Source of the DNA: Anaerolineaceae bacterium
Lineage (GTDB): Bacteria > Chloroflexota > Anaerolineae > Aggregatilineales > Phototrophicaceae
Direction: 5' to 3'
DNA length: 64,000 bases
NCBI GenBank assembly: GCA_020634135.1
Contig: JACKCG010000009.1
Location: forward strand, 82,693 to 146,692
In this document: piece by piece, positions 41,593 to 50,205 of the stretch
Position numbering within the stretch: the stretch's first letter is position 1
Layout of the letters: each line of letters begins with the position of its first letter
Position numbers and translations under genes: made by a program
Notes under the pieces: model-generated
The model's database searches: none
The model's input: only the letters and a program-made list of their open reading frames with translations
What the model was told of the DNA's origin: nothing

Positions 41593-42729
41593 ATGGAAAC
41601 CGTTCTCACCGCCATTATTGTCATCTTCATTATCCTGTTTGCGGTGCTGACCTTGACTCAGGTTTTCGTTCTTACGCAGGATCGGATCGCCTTCTCCCGC
41701 GAGGAAATGGAGATTCGCTGGATTGAACAGGCGAACACACACCTGCGTGTCCTGGCGGCGGAGACAGCCGACGGTGGCACACACTTCTCCCTGGTTTTAG
41801 CCAATGATGGCAGTAACAAATGGGCCGACTTCAACCGCTGGGATGTCATCGTCCAATATTATGACACCGCTGACCCTGCCGTTTATCGCACGCTCTGGCT
41901 GCCCTTTAGTGACACCGGCCTGAGCGACAACACCTGGACAATGGCGGGCATTTATCTGGGCGAGTCGCTGGAACAGGCCGAGATATTCGACCCTGGACTG
42001 GTGAACCCCGGCGAAACGGCCCGGATTCAGGCGCAGTTGAACCCGCCCGCCGCGCCCGGTTCCGGCATTCAGATGGTTATCAGCGCGACCTCCGGCAGCG
42101 GTACATCTTCCGTGTTTACCGCCAATATTCCCCCGGTTATCGTGGTCAATGAGGCGTTGACCGTTGCCAGCGGCGGCAGCCGGGCGGTAGACAGCAGCCT
42201 GCTGGCGGCCAGCGATAGCGACGATGACACGGACACCCTGATCTATACGGTTGTCACGCCCCCTGCGCAGGGGACGCTGAGTTTAGGGGACACCTTCACC
42301 CAGCAGGACATCAACGACGGCGCGCTGATTTACACCCACACCGGCACGGGCGAAGACAGCTTCCAGTTCACGGTATCCGATGGCAAGGACACATCAGAAA
42401 TTTACACCTTCACGATCCTCGCCAGCGAACCGCCGGTACTTACCGCCAACACTCCGGTGATTGTGGCGACAGGCGGGATGGGCTGGTTCGGGCCGGGCGT
42501 GCTGGAAACCAGTGACCCTGACGACGCCCCGGCCAATCTCGTCTATACCATTGTTGTCCCTCCGGCGCAGGGCAACCTCAGCCTGGGCGACACCTTCACC
42601 CAGGAAAACATTAACAACGGCGAGTTAATCTATACCCACACCGGCACGGGCGGCGACAGCTTCCAGTTCACAGTCTCCGATGGTGAAACGACCATCGGCG
42701 TCTATACCTTTACCTTTACCGTCTACTAG
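41593..42729 (+). CDS. arlF: ArlF-like protein fused to two cadherin/CSPG-type repeats
   Basis: 378 aa, 2 bp after arlG. Residues 1-30: TM helix (LTAIIVIFIILFAVLTLTQVF). Residues about 40-175: an ArlF/G-type beta domain (THLRVLAAET, SLVLANDGSNKWADFNRWDVIVQYYDT). Residues about 185-378: two tandem repeats of about 95 aa, each with YTVV.PPAQG.LSLGDTFTQ..IN.G.LIYTHTGTG.DSFQFTVSDG, the CSPG/NG2 cadherin-like pattern. Known ArlF proteins are about 130-160 aa and lack such repeats. The extra domains may reach a cell wall or surface layer. Confidence 0.8.
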   Translation: METVLTAIIVIFIILFAVLTLTQVFVLTQDRIAFSREEMEIRWIEQANTHLRVLAAETADGGTHFSLVLANDGSNKWADFNRWDVIVQYYDTADPAVYRTLWLPFSDTGLSDNTWTMAGIYLGESLEQAEIFDPGLVNPGETARIQAQLNPPAAPGSGIQMVISATSGSGTSSVFTANIPPVIVVNEALTVASGGSRAVDSSLLAASDSDDDTDTLIYTVVTPPAQGTLSLGDTFTQQDINDGALIYTHTGTGEDSFQFTVSDGKDTSEIYTFTILASEPPVLTANTPVIVATGGMGWFGPGVLETSDPDDAPANLVYTIVVPPAQGNLSLGDTFTQENINNGELIYTHTGTGGDSFQFTVSDGETTIGVYTFTFTVY

Positions 42730-42747
42730 AGCGCGAGGAGCATCAGG

Positions 42748-43470
42748 ATGCCTACCCCAAAAGCCAGCAGCGACTCGCCCAAACGGGTCATCGCATCGGG
42801 CAATAGCGAACTTGACAGCCGTCTTGGCGGGGGAATCCCGGCGGGATCCCTGGTGCTGATTGAGGGCAGTTCTGGCGCGGGTAAATCGGTGCTCTCCCAG
42901 CAGATCCTCAAAGGGTCACTGATGGGCGGCTACCGCGCAACGCTCTTCACGACGGAAAACACGGTCAAAAGCCTGGTTTCGCAAATGGAGAGCATTGACC
43001 TGGACATATTCGACTTCCTGTTGCTGGGCAAGCTGCGGGTGTTCCCAATCGAACTCTCCCACCTGGGGGACCTGGCCTCAGCAACCCTGCTCCAGGCCAT
43101 GCAGCAGGAACAACAGCGCGAGCGCGACCTGATTATCGTGGATTCGCTGACTTCCGCGCTCTCGCATACAGACGATAAATCCCCTATTCTGAGCTTCTTT
43201 GAGGCATCCAAACGGCTGTGCGCCAGCGGCGTATCCGTCATTATCACGCTGCACGCCCAGGCCATCGCCAGCGACTTCATGAATCCGCTGCGTTCGGTCT
43301 GCGACGCCCATCTGGTGCTGCACACCGAGCAGGATGGGCAGCGGCTGGTGAAAACCCTGGAAGTCGCCAAAATCCGGGGCGCGGCCAGTGTCACCGGTTC
43401 CATCGTCGGTTTTGATGTCGAACCCGGTTGGGGTATGCGCGTGATACCTATCAGCAAGGCCAGAGGGTAA
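42748..43470 (+). CDS. arlH: ArlH, KaiC-like archaellum ATPase
   Basis: 240 aa, RecA/KaiC fold. Walker A GSSGAGKS at 40-47, Walker B LIIVDSL with Asp132, and the closing ITLHAQAIAS, CDAHLVL segments. ArlH binds ATP and docks on ArlI-ArlJ to control assembly and switching. A KaiC-like ATPase in this position is the best single marker that the locus is archaellum-type and not an ordinary type IV pilus. Confidence 0.92.
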   Translation: MPTPKASSDSPKRVIASGNSELDSRLGGGIPAGSLVLIEGSSGAGKSVLSQQILKGSLMGGYRATLFTTENTVKSLVSQMESIDLDIFDFLLLGKLRVFPIELSHLGDLASATLLQAMQQEQQRERDLIIVDSLTSALSHTDDKSPILSFFEASKRLCASGVSVIITLHAQAIASDFMNPLRSVCDAHLVLHTEQDGQRLVKTLEVAKIRGAASVTGSIVGFDVEPGWGMRVIPISKARG

Positions 43471-43475
43471 TCACG

Positions 43476-45170
43476 ATGGCACAGACAATCCTGCCCTTCC
43501 CATTCACACTTGAGGCGCAAACCAGCGACTGGGGCGCGTTATATGCCCGGTTATCGCCGGAATTTCAGGAAGCCTGCGATTCTTCACCGTTCCTGACCCA
43601 GTACGTGTGGCGCTTGCCGGTAGATGAAATCGGCATTCCCGATTTTTACCCCAAACCCTCGCGCAGCCTGGGGCAGTTGGAATACCGCAACCTGATCTAC
43701 CCGATCAAAGAGGGCCTGTACGTGCATATCTACCCCGATCCGGGTGGCGTGCGCGACCATCATATCGCCATTGAGCCTACAGTCGTGGTAGATATTGAAC
43801 ACCTGATGCCGCAGATTGAAACCAAACTCGTCGCCTGGGCTGAGGAAATCGGGCGGCTGGAAGATAAAGAAGAAAAAAAGGCGCTGCTTTATAAACTGAT
43901 TGATATGATCTGCACGACCAGCCGGGTCGCATCGAATGGCAAACGCCGCCCCGATAGAGTCCTGGTATCCCCGGCGGAACTGGAAGCGATACGTTACCGC
44001 GTCATCCGCGACAAGATTGGCCTGGGTGTCTTACAGCCACTACTGCTTGACCCGAATATTGAAGACATCAGTTGCAGCGGTGTCGGCCATATTTTTATTG
44101 AACACAAAATATTCAAGAGTGTGCAGTCGTCTATCACGTTTACCACCCATGATGACGTGGATGAATTCGCCGTCTGGCTGGGCGAGTGGATCAAAAGCCC
44201 GGTGACAGTGCGCAACCCGCTGGTGGATGCTGTATTGCCCGATGGCTCGCGTATCAACATCGTCTATGGGCGTGAGATTTCCAAGCGCGGCAGTAACTTC
44301 ACCATCCGTAAATTCAGCGACACCCCCTTGAGCATACTGGAACTCATTGAGTTCACCAGTCTGAACTATATGATGGCCGCGTATATTTCTCTGATGCTGG
44401 AAGCCGGGCTGAATACCTTCGTGGTCGGCGCGACGGCCTCCGGCAAAACCACACTCCTGAACGCGATTACCGCGTTTATTAAGCCGGAAGCCAAAATCGT
44501 CACGATTGAAGATACGCCCGAAGTCCAGGTGCCGCACAAGAACTGGTTGCAGGAATCCACCCGGCATGGCAGCGGCGATAACAAAGGCAGCGAAGTTGGC
44601 ATGTTCGAGCTGCTCAAAGCGGCGCTGCGGCAGCGCCCCGAAATGATTATCGTCGGTGAGATCCGTAGTACAGAAGCGGTGGTCGCCTTCCAGGCCATGC
44701 AGACCGGTCACGGTGTCATGTCCACCTTTCACGCGGCGTCGGTGGAAAAACTGATCCAGCGTCTGACCGGCGACCCGATCAACATCCCCAAAACCTACAT
44801 TGACAACCTGAACCTGGTGATTATCCAGTCAGCGGTACGCCTGGCGGATGGCCGTTCCGCCCGCCGGGTGATGAGCATTAACGAGATTATCGGCTACGAC
44901 CCGATTTCACAGAGTTTCTCGTTCTTAGAGGCCTTCCGCTGGAATCCGGGCAACGACACATTCGAGTTCCCCGGCTATATGAACAGCTACCTGCTGGAGC
45001 AGATTATCGCCCTCAAACGGGGCATCCCGCCGCACAAGCGCAAATCCATCTACAACGAAGTTGAACGGCGAGCGCGTATCTTCGAAAAACTGCACAAAGA
45101 GAAAGGGATTACGGACTTCCATGAGTTCTTCCAAATCCTCAGTGAAGCGAAACACCAAGGTCTCCTTTAA
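43476..45170 (+). CDS. arlI: ArlI, archaellum assembly and rotation ATPase
   Basis: 564 aa from the ATG at 43476, with AGAGGG before it. A secretion-superfamily ATPase: N-terminal domain with the LGYG-like region YIPI-type YPIKEG, Walker A GATASGKT (318-325), Asp box IVTIEDTPEV, Walker B EMIIVGEIRSTEA (Glu395), and GHGVMSTFHAAS. It resembles archaeal ArlI/TadA-like proteins rather than bacterial PilB, PilT. The last 50 bp overlap arlJ. Confidence 0.92.
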   Translation: MAQTILPFPFTLEAQTSDWGALYARLSPEFQEACDSSPFLTQYVWRLPVDEIGIPDFYPKPSRSLGQLEYRNLIYPIKEGLYVHIYPDPGGVRDHHIAIEPTVVVDIEHLMPQIETKLVAWAEEIGRLEDKEEKKALLYKLIDMICTTSRVASNGKRRPDRVLVSPAELEAIRYRVIRDKIGLGVLQPLLLDPNIEDISCSGVGHIFIEHKIFKSVQSSITFTTHDDVDEFAVWLGEWIKSPVTVRNPLVDAVLPDGSRINIVYGREISKRGSNFTIRKFSDTPLSILELIEFTSLNYMMAAYISLMLEAGLNTFVVGATASGKTTLLNAITAFIKPEAKIVTIEDTPEVQVPHKNWLQESTRHGSGDNKGSEVGMFELLKAALRQRPEMIIVGEIRSTEAVVAFQAMQTGHGVMSTFHAASVEKLIQRLTGDPINIPKTYIDNLNLVIIQSAVRLADGRSARRVMSINEIIGYDPISQSFSFLEAFRWNPGNDTFEFPGYMNSYLLEQIIALKRGIPPHKRKSIYNEVERRARIFEKLHKEKGITDFHEFFQILSEAKHQGLL

Positions 45171-46608
45171 GCCCGTTCCGCCGTTTCAACTGTTCTACCA
45201 GTTGACGTATATGTCGGCGATGGCGTCCTCCGGGATCACCCGCAGCAAACTGTTTGAACTGGCGGCCACGTCGTCGTCGGGGGCGGCGACCTACTTTGCG
45301 GCCATCAATACCCTGGTAGACGAGTTCCGTTACGACTACCCGGAAGCCTGCCGGATGATCGGGATCAAGGCCAAGTCGAACAACATGCGCAGCTTCCTGC
45401 TGCGGCTTTCCGACGCGCTGCGTTCCGGCGAGCCGATGGCGGACTTCCTGGCACGCGAGGCCGAAGCGCAGGGCGAAGATTACGAAAACAAGTACGAGCG
45501 CGACCTCGAATCGCTCAAACAGTGGTCGAATGCCTTCTCCTCAATCGTGATTTCGGTGGCGCTGATTATCATCATCCAGGTCATCTCCTCGATGATTCAT
45601 ACGCTGGACGTTGGCATGATTACCGGCCTGATCGTAACCGGCGTGATGATGAGCGGCCTGGGCGCGTGGATCATCTTCCGTTCCGCCCCGGCGGAAGTGC
45701 TGACGGTGAAACCTTCGGAAGGCTCAATGGAGCAGAAGCGGGCGATGCGCTGGTTTCGTATCCTCTTCCCTATCGGCGGGGCGAGCGCGGTGGTGCTTAA
45801 CCTGCTCGGCGTCGAACTGGGTGTCATCCTGATTTTACTCTCTGCGGCCATGCTGCCGGTGGGCGTATTGAGCATGATGAGCGATCGTATCACGAACAAG
45901 AAAGACGAGGAAATCAGCACCTTCCTCCGGTCTTCGGGCAGCATGGCGACAGCCAGCGGCTCAACGCTCAAGCAGGCGCTCACCAAGATTGACCTGAGTT
46001 CCTTCCCGACACTGGAAACCGACATTGACCGCCTGAGCAAACGGCTGCAAGCCCTGGTTGACCCGGAAATCTGCTGGCACAAGTTCGGCCTGGAATCGGG
46101 CAGCAAGCTCATCAGCGAAGTGATAGACATCTTCTACGGCGCGATCAAAATCGGCGGCGACCCGGAACGGGTAGGTTATCTGTGCTCGCTCTTCGCGGCC
46201 AAAACCGCCCAACTCCGGGCGAAGCGTCGCCTGATCGCCGGGACGTTCTCCGGCCTGTCTACCGTCATGCACGGCGTCGTGGCCGGGCTGATGGTATTCG
46301 TGCTGTCCATCGTCACGAATTTCACGCAGATGGTCAGCGAGATGATGCCAAGCGACCCTGCCGCCGTCGAAGGGCAGAAGTCAGTCAACATGGGGCTGAC
46401 AAGCATTTCCGCCAGCGACCTGCAATTTCTGGCCGCGATCACGGTGGTGATGGTGCTGCTGCTGGCAATTGTGAGCGCTGCGGCGATCATCTTCACCGAT
46501 GGTGGTTATAAGCTCAAGGTCAACCTGTATATGGCGATGGATGTCTTTATTTCAGGCGTCAGCTTCCTGGTTGTGCCGCCGATGGTGATGGGGATTCTGA
46601 GAGGCTAA
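45121..46608 (+). CDS. arlJ: ArlJ, archaellum polytopic platform protein
   Basis: 495 aa from the ATG at 45121, overlapping arlI by 50 bp (in-frame upstream starts are inside arlI and unlikely). Two similar halves: FYQLTYMSAMASSGITRSKLFELAA ... KSNNMRSFLLRLSDALRSGEPMADFL, then about nine TM helices, and the second half with EISTFLRSSGSMATASGSTLKQAL and VIDIFYGAIKIGGD. This is the GspF/ArlJ fold as in archaea. Confidence 0.92.
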   Translation: MSSSKSSVKRNTKVSFKPVPPFQLFYQLTYMSAMASSGITRSKLFELAATSSSGAATYFAAINTLVDEFRYDYPEACRMIGIKAKSNNMRSFLLRLSDALRSGEPMADFLAREAEAQGEDYENKYERDLESLKQWSNAFSSIVISVALIIIIQVISSMIHTLDVGMITGLIVTGVMMSGLGAWIIFRSAPAEVLTVKPSEGSMEQKRAMRWFRILFPIGGASAVVLNLLGVELGVILILLSAAMLPVGVLSMMSDRITNKKDEEISTFLRSSGSMATASGSTLKQALTKIDLSSFPTLETDIDRLSKRLQALVDPEICWHKFGLESGSKLISEVIDIFYGAIKIGGDPERVGYLCSLFAAKTAQLRAKRRLIAGTFSGLSTVMHGVVAGLMVFVLSIVTNFTQMVSEMMPSDPAAVEGQKSVNMGLTSISASDLQFLAAITVVMVLLLAIVSAAAIIFTDGGYKLKVNLYMAMDVFISGVSFLVVPPMVMGILRG

Positions 46609-46613
46609 AGAGC

Positions 46614-47141
46614 ATGTCTATTTTCGAGATCATCCTCGAGCAGAAGATTATCCTTATCAGCGTGATTGTCGCGCTCGTCCCGCTGCTGGCGGCGGTGGCA
46701 CTCTTCATTCTGCCCCGGGTGCGGCGGGCTGTGGCACGGCGCAAAGCGCGGGCAGCGGAGATCGCTGCGGCCCGTGCCGAGCGTGCCGAGCAGCAGGCAG
46801 CCGTCCCGGCCAGGACAGCCCCGGCTAATAAGCCCGTTGCCAGCCAGCCAGGCCAGCCGCAGATACCATCAGCACAACCCTCAATGCCCGCGCCTGCTCC
46901 CGGCGGAATGCCTGAACCGGAGACCGCCGCACCGCAACCGGAAACACCGGCTGCGCCAGAGCAATCCGGCCAACCGGGGGCGACGTCCAGCGGCCTGAAC
47001 GACTTGTTGAGCGTGTTTGGAGAGACGGAAGATGACGGGGATCGGGCGCTGCTGCTGGAGGGGTTAGACCCGGTAGATATGGCGCAGCTCGCCGCCTTGA
47101 GCCACGAAGTAGCCGATCAGTTACGCGCCCAGGCGCGATAA
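46614..47141 (+). CDS. Single-TM, Pro-rich protein (candidate motor scaffold)
   Basis: 175 aa, 5 bp after arlJ. One TM helix (residues about 10-34), a short helix rich in Ala, Arg and Glu (about 35-65), a Pro/Gln linker (70-125) and a C-terminal helical acidic domain (LNDLLSVFGETEDD, LEGLDPVDMAQLAAL). The topology (TM plus coiled coil) is that of ArlX, the crenarchaeal motor ring, but no sequence match can be claimed. Unnamed protein by eye. Confidence 0.6.
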   Translation: MSIFEIILEQKIILISVIVALVPLLAAVALFILPRVRRAVARRKARAAEIAAARAERAEQQAAVPARTAPANKPVASQPGQPQIPSAQPSMPAPAPGGMPEPETAAPQPETPAAPEQSGQPGATSSGLNDLLSVFGETEDDGDRALLLEGLDPVDMAQLAALSHEVADQLRAQAR

Positions 47142-47157
47142 AGGTCAGGGGGAAATC

Positions 47158-48849
47158 ATGCCATCTGGAACCGATGAGCGTATTCGCAAAGTCACTACCG
47201 AACTCTCAGACGAGCTTGTTCGGGAGATGCTGCATTTAGATGAAGATGTCAGCTATATCCCCGTCCCGCATAACCAACCCCCGGCGGAACATCCGGTCTG
47301 GCGGGTGCGGCTTGACCTCGCTTTTGACTCCAAAGTGCGGATGGGTCTGGACATCAACGATGAAATCGAAATTGGGCGCGGCGATTCCAGCAGCGGGGTG
47401 ATCCCGCTCTTCCCGCAGATTGACATTGAGAATCTGGGTGTTTCTCGCAGCCATGCCCGCCTGTCGCCCACCGCTGCCAAGCTGTTTATTATTGACCTGG
47501 GCAGCACTAACGGCACGGCGATTAATGGCCGTAATGTCGGCGTCAATGTGCCATCCACCCTGGCCGATGGTGATTACCTGAGGCTTGGGCGGCTGGAATG
47601 TGTCGTCCGCATCATCCAGCGCCCGAAGACGCATACCTCCATGCTGCGCAGCCAGGCAAATCTTGCCGACATTTTACCGGCGATTGGCCGCGGCATTACG
47701 GCACAGCTTGAACGCGCCGAAGTCTTAAGATCGGCGATGGATGCGATTTTCGCGCATATCGAAACCGACGAGGTGAGCATCTGGCTGGTGGATGAGCAGA
47801 CCGGCGAGCTTTTCAAGGAATCCGGTCGGGGCGTGGATAATGAGCAGATCAAGCGCCTGCCGGTCAGGGACAGCTTAGCCGGACAGGTGATTCAATCCGG
47901 CCTGCCGCTGCGGACGAATCGCAAGAAAGACGGCGAACCTATCAAGGTGAAAACCAACTACCTCGTTGAAGCCTTGATTTATGTCCCCCTGGTGGCCGGT
48001 GGTGTGACGTTTGGCGTGATCGCCGCCGCGCAGCATGAGCCGGGGCAGATATTCACTGACCGGGACGAAAAACTCATGATGGCCGTCGCGGATTTCACCG
48101 CTGTCGCCCTCCAGAACGCCCGCCTCTACCGGGCGCTTGACCAGGCGCTCACCGGGCGCAGCAAAGTCGTTACGGCCCTGCATTCGATTCTCTCGTATGA
48201 TCTCCGCGCCATGCTGAACGCCACGCTGGGTTATGCCGGGCTGTTGAACAGTTCCGCTCTGGATGAAGAAGCCGCTGAAATCACCGATGACATCCTGCGC
48301 AACAGCCAGGCCATGAATGAACTGATTGACCAGATTATCGAAGTCACGGCGTTAAGCGAATCCGCCGTTCTGCACCATGAAGCCTGCGACCTGATCGAAT
48401 TCGTGCAGCGGGCAATTGACGACCTGAACTTCGCCATTGAAGACAAGCTGGCGCATGTGGATTTTCGCGTGATGGGGGATCCGTACATGCTGGTGGGCGA
48501 CTCGCACTACCTGTATCGTTTGGTGGTGAACCTGGTGGATAATGCCGTTAAATACTCGCCGCCCGTCGGGCAGATTTCGATCGTGCTGGCCTTCAGCCCT
48601 TCCGATGTTATTCTCCGTGTACGTGATAACGGGGCGGGCATCCCGGAAGAGCATTTGCCGTATTTGTTCAGCCGGTATTTCCGGGGCAAACCATCGGCGG
48701 ATGGCAGCACCAGCCTGGGGTTAGGGCTGGAACTGATCCGGGCGACGGTGGAAGCCCACCGGGGGACGGTGATGGCTCGAAATCACGAGGATGGCGGGGC
48801 GGAGTTCATCATCACACTCCCTGCCGCTGGCTCGCAGCAGCTGCATTGA
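47158..48849 (+). CDS. FHA-GAF-HATPase protein with no phospho-acceptor histidine
   Basis: 563 aa. FHA domain (about 50-150): IEIGRGDSSSG, VSRSHARLS, DLGSTNGTAING. GAF domain (about 180-330): EVSIWLVDEQTGELF, YVPLVAGGVTFGVIAA. Then a dimerisation helix that should read SHDLR, but is LSYDLRAMLNAT: tyrosine replaces the phosphorylated histidine. The HATPase is intact (NLVDNAVKYSPP, DNGAGIP, GLGLGLELI). It may read Thr phosphorylation of, or control, the archaellum as a switchable ATP-binding scaffold. No TM. Confidence 0.85.
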   Translation: MPSGTDERIRKVTTELSDELVREMLHLDEDVSYIPVPHNQPPAEHPVWRVRLDLAFDSKVRMGLDINDEIEIGRGDSSSGVIPLFPQIDIENLGVSRSHARLSPTAAKLFIIDLGSTNGTAINGRNVGVNVPSTLADGDYLRLGRLECVVRIIQRPKTHTSMLRSQANLADILPAIGRGITAQLERAEVLRSAMDAIFAHIETDEVSIWLVDEQTGELFKESGRGVDNEQIKRLPVRDSLAGQVIQSGLPLRTNRKKDGEPIKVKTNYLVEALIYVPLVAGGVTFGVIAAAQHEPGQIFTDRDEKLMMAVADFTAVALQNARLYRALDQALTGRSKVVTALHSILSYDLRAMLNATLGYAGLLNSSALDEEAAEITDDILRNSQAMNELIDQIIEVTALSESAVLHHEACDLIEFVQRAIDDLNFAIEDKLAHVDFRVMGDPYMLVGDSHYLYRLVVNLVDNAVKYSPPVGQISIVLAFSPSDVILRVRDNGAGIPEEHLPYLFSRYFRGKPSADGSTSLGLGLELIRATVEAHRGTVMARNHEDGGAEFIITLPAAGSQQLH

Positions 48850-48864
48850 TTGAAGGTGACTGGA

Positions 48865-49563
48865 ATGATCCTGACTGTTTCCGCACTGGTGGGCTGGCTG
48901 GCCGGTTGGCTGCTGGCCCGCCTATCCGACTATCTGCCCAGGTTCGCCGTCTCCGGCCCACCGGCCCATACGCCCCGCGCCTGGGCCAGGCCGACACTCT
49001 GGCAGGTGTTGGCGTCCCGGCTGGATACCGCGCGACTGCGCCAGGAAAACCGCTGGTTCTGGCTGGAACTGGGCGCGGAACTGGCGAGTGCGGTCATTTT
49101 CGCGTGGGCGTGGGCGGCTTTCGGGCTGTCCCTGGAAGCCGCGCTCGTCACCGGAGGATACAGTTTCTTTTTATTAATCGCGTTAACGGATATAAAATAC
49201 AGGTTAGTGCTGAATGCCCTCACATATCCGGCTATGGCGCTGTTGGTGGTGGGGCATCTGCTCTTTAACCAGCGGAACTTCCCGAATGTGCTGGTGGGCG
49301 GTGTATTCGCCTTCTCGATCTTTTACCTGGTCGCCCGCCTGCGGCCCGGCGATGTCGGCAGCGGGGATATCAAGCTGGCTGCCCTCATCGGTTTCTGCTT
49401 CGGCTTTCCGGCTATGCTCCTCGCTCTGATCCTCGGCGCGGGCGCGGGTGCGGGCGCGGCGGTCTGGTTGCTGGTTCGCCAACAGCCGGACGCAAAAACC
49501 TATATTCCCTATGCACCATTTCTGTGCCTGGGAGCATTCGTTGCGCTTCTGGTCACGGTATAA
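48865..49563 (+). CDS. Prepilin/prearchaellin peptidase (A24 family)
   Basis: 232 aa from the ATG at 48865 (AAGGTGAC upstream). Six to seven TM helices. Catalytic aspartates: Asp109 in ALTDIKY and Asp168 in PGDVGSGDIK. The bacterial N-terminal methylase CxxC module is missing, as in archaeal FlaK/ArlK, though the GxGDxK motif also occurs in bacterial enzymes. In this operon it is the obvious enzyme to process the archaellin. Confidence 0.88.
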   Translation: MILTVSALVGWLAGWLLARLSDYLPRFAVSGPPAHTPRAWARPTLWQVLASRLDTARLRQENRWFWLELGAELASAVIFAWAWAAFGLSLEAALVTGGYSFFLLIALTDIKYRLVLNALTYPAMALLVVGHLLFNQRNFPNVLVGGVFAFSIFYLVARLRPGDVGSGDIKLAALIGFCFGFPAMLLALILGAGAGAGAAVWLLVRQQPDAKTYIPYAPFLCLGAFVALLVTV

Positions 49564-49572
49564 GGAGTCCGC

Positions 49573-50205
49573 GTGGACAACATAGCAAACAATTACGAGG
49601 AAGATACCCAGGAAGCCCCGCAGCAGCACGGCTCGCGGCTGGTGATCTGGCTGATAGCGCTCAGCCTGGGAGCGTTGTTTCTGCCCCTGTATCTGGTATC
49701 GAGCAGCATTCAGGAAGAAACGGGGCAGCTCACGGTGACGCTCGCCGCACTTGAGGGAACGCTGGCGGTCACGCCCCAACCCGCTGCCCAGGAACAGGCG
49801 CTGCAAGACACTCTGCTCCAGCTTCGCGGGCAGATCAACGAAATGCAGCCTGTCATCACTGGTTTGCAGACCAGCAAGATTGACTGGTTGCATACCTTCG
49901 CCGTTGTGGGCACTTACGACACAACCCGCATGACCCTGACTGCCGTATCGCAAACTGAAAACCGGCTGGTATTGACCGGGCAGGCTACCAGCGAAACCGA
50001 TGTGATGACGTATTTTCAGATGTTGGATGAATCGCTCATTTTTGACCGCGTGATCGTCCAGTCTATCATCCTGCGGGATATGACTGGCAGCCAGGCGACG
50101 GCCAAACCCGTTATCCGCGATAACCCGCCGATTGAAGAGGTTCCTGTGGAACGCATGAGCGAATTCAACATTATGCTGGAACTGAAGGTAGGCGAAGATG
50201 GATGA
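49573..50205 (+). CDS. PilN-like assembly protein
   Basis: 210 aa from a GTG with AAGGAG. One TM helix (VIWLIALSLGALFLPLYLV) after a short cytosolic N-terminus, a heptad-like helical region (VTLAALEGTL..QEQALQDTLLQLRGQI), then an alpha/beta ferredoxin-like domain (RMTLTAVSQTENRLVLTGQATSETDVMTYFQMLDES). This is the layout of PilN/GspL-C. PilN is normally a partner of PilO and PilM in bacterial type IV pili and type II secretion, not in archaella. Confidence 0.7.
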   Translation: MDNIANNYEEDTQEAPQQHGSRLVIWLIALSLGALFLPLYLVSSSIQEETGQLTVTLAALEGTLAVTPQPAAQEQALQDTLLQLRGQINEMQPVITGLQTSKIDWLHTFAVVGTYDTTRMTLTAVSQTENRLVLTGQATSETDVMTYFQMLDESLIFDRVIVQSIILRDMTGSQATAKPVIRDNPPIEEVPVERMSEFNIMLELKVGEDG

